The position numbers were made by a program, and so were the translations under genes. This document shows, piece by piece, positions 63,397 through 64,000 of a stretch of 64,000 nt of DNA. Origin of the DNA: Treponema sp. (GTDB lineage Bacteria; Spirochaetota; Spirochaetia; Treponematales; Breznakiellaceae); contig JAIRYV010000064.1 in the NCBI GenBank assembly GCA_031267685.1, positions 1 to 64,000 on the forward strand. The letters are read 5' to 3'. The notes beneath the pieces are model-generated. The model was not told the origin of the DNA. It did not search any database and saw only the letters and a program-made list of their open reading frames with translations. The stretch's first letter is position 1; every line of letters begins with the position of its first letter.

Positions 63397-64000
63397 TCAT
63401 ACGCCCAGCGCCCGCATGAAATTTGCCACCACTTCATCCACAGCTGGACGAGCGTCAACGTCAATCAGCACGCCCTTGTCGCGGTAGAAATCAATGAGCG
63501 GCGCAGTTTGGACGCGATAAACCTCAAGGCGCTTCTGGATAGCTTCGGCTTTGTCATCGTCGCGGATGTAGAGTTCACCACCACAGGCATCGCAAACGCC
63601 ATCCTGCTTTGGCTTACTGAACACAACGTGGTGGTTAGCCCCACACGTGCGGCAGACGCGGCGACCCGACAGACGTTCCAGTATGGTACTATCGGGAATG
63701 TCGAAGTTCACGACCTTATCCACCGTGGAGAAGCCGGCAAGAGCCTCTGCCTGCGGAATAGTGCGGGGGAAGCCGTCGAGGATGTAGCCAGCTTGAGCGT
63801 CAGCCTGAGCAAGGCGCTCCTGCACGAGGGCAATGGTCGTGTCATCATCAACCAGTTTACCGGCATCGATGATGGCCTTAACCTTCAAGCCGAGCGGAGT
63901 TTTTGCGGCAATGGCTTCACGGAAGATCGCGCCAGTACTGATGTGGGGAACCTTACAGATGTCCACCGCTTTTGCCGCGAGAGTACCCTTACCTGCTCCG
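63397..64000 (-). CDS. adk: Adenylate kinase (5' end beyond window)
   Basis: Partial: the frame runs into the window edge through the P-loop GAGKGTLAAK. It then shows STGAIFREAI (AMP-binding), GFPRTIPQAEAL, and a zinc-type lid with CRTCG and CDACGG (four Cys), as in many bacterial Adks. The C-terminus ends FMRALGV. It interconverts ATP + AMP and 2 ADP. The 570-bp frame beginning at 63966 is only an internal start. Confidence 0.95.
   Translation of the reverse strand, partial: GAGKGTLAAKAVDICKVPHISTGAIFREAIAAKTPLGLKVKAIIDAGKLVDDDTTIALVQERLAQADAQAGYILDGFPRTIPQAEALAGFSTVDKVVNFDIPDSTILERLSGRRVCRTCGANHHVVFSKPKQDGVCDACGGELYIRDDDKAEAIQKRLEVYRVQTAPLIDFYRDKGVLIDVDARPAVDEVVANFMRALGV

Overview
The window looks like chromosomal DNA of a spirochaete, most likely a host-associated (insect/termite-gut type) Treponema. 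The evidence is a rho gene with a long N-terminal extension, a 1963-residue membrane-anchored coiled-coil protein of the spirochaete SpiroCoCo type, many Treponema-style lipoproteins and outer-membrane barrels, a tig-clpP-clpX-lon operon, fermentative AdhE with the redox repressor Rex, and GC close to 50 percent. The species assignment is inference; no rRNA gene is present.

Layout. 1-2.5 kb: a 7-bp microsatellite, a 21-bp-period array (array A), a small FN3-like protein and a lipoprotein. 2.7-8.5 kb: Gfo/Idh/MocA oxidoreductase, tRNA-Glu(CTC), tRNA-Gln(CTG), rho, rpmE, an RlmK-like methyltransferase and rex. 8.6-11.6 kb: duplicated PD-(D/E)XK-like proteins and a porin-like protein with a poly-G/C tract upstream. 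12.2-13.5 kb: a 1-kb, 23-bp-period palindromic array (array C) that runs into a truncated toxin-like gene. 13.7-19.6 kb: the giant coiled-coil gene. 20-24.8 kb: an envelope operon (CsgG/LpoB-like barrel, FN3 lipoprotein, LPP20-like protein, lipoprotein) behind a poly-C tract, then a second 21-bp array (array D). 24.8-30.5 kb: proteostasis operon. 30.7-39.5 kb: ADHAP-synthase-like flavoprotein, CUT1 sugar importer, small secreted protein and a chemoreceptor. 40.3-48.9 kb: a RiPP-like peptide gene cluster. 49.2-52.9 kb: a third 21-bp array (array B), a second FN3-like protein, and a paralogous CsgG-barrel/lipoprotein pair. 53-55.5 kb: mntP-type pump and a MarR-MATE pair. 55.8-56.7 kb: decayed sugar-ABC and IS630 fragments. 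56.8-64 kb: ruvB-queA, M55 peptidase, APH-like kinase-adhE, a solitary CRISPR-like repeat and adk (cut by the window end).

The RiPP-like cluster has a radical SAM/SPASM maturase (interrupted by one in-frame stop), a short CxCxC peptide, three paralogous small secreted proteins, a PqqD-like recognition protein, an S26 peptidase and an exporter-type ABC transporter. A divergent arm carries two LuxR-type regulators. One regulator is a fusion of a peptide homologue to the LuxR DNA-binding domain, and its similarity to the peptide gene reaches back through the ribosome binding site.

Four intergenic arrays of mostly imperfectly palindromic 21- or 23-bp units have unrelated sequences. Two of them (A and B) lie directly upstream of the two members of the same FN3-like protein family. 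These arrays and the peptide cluster are the best candidates for undescribed biology here.
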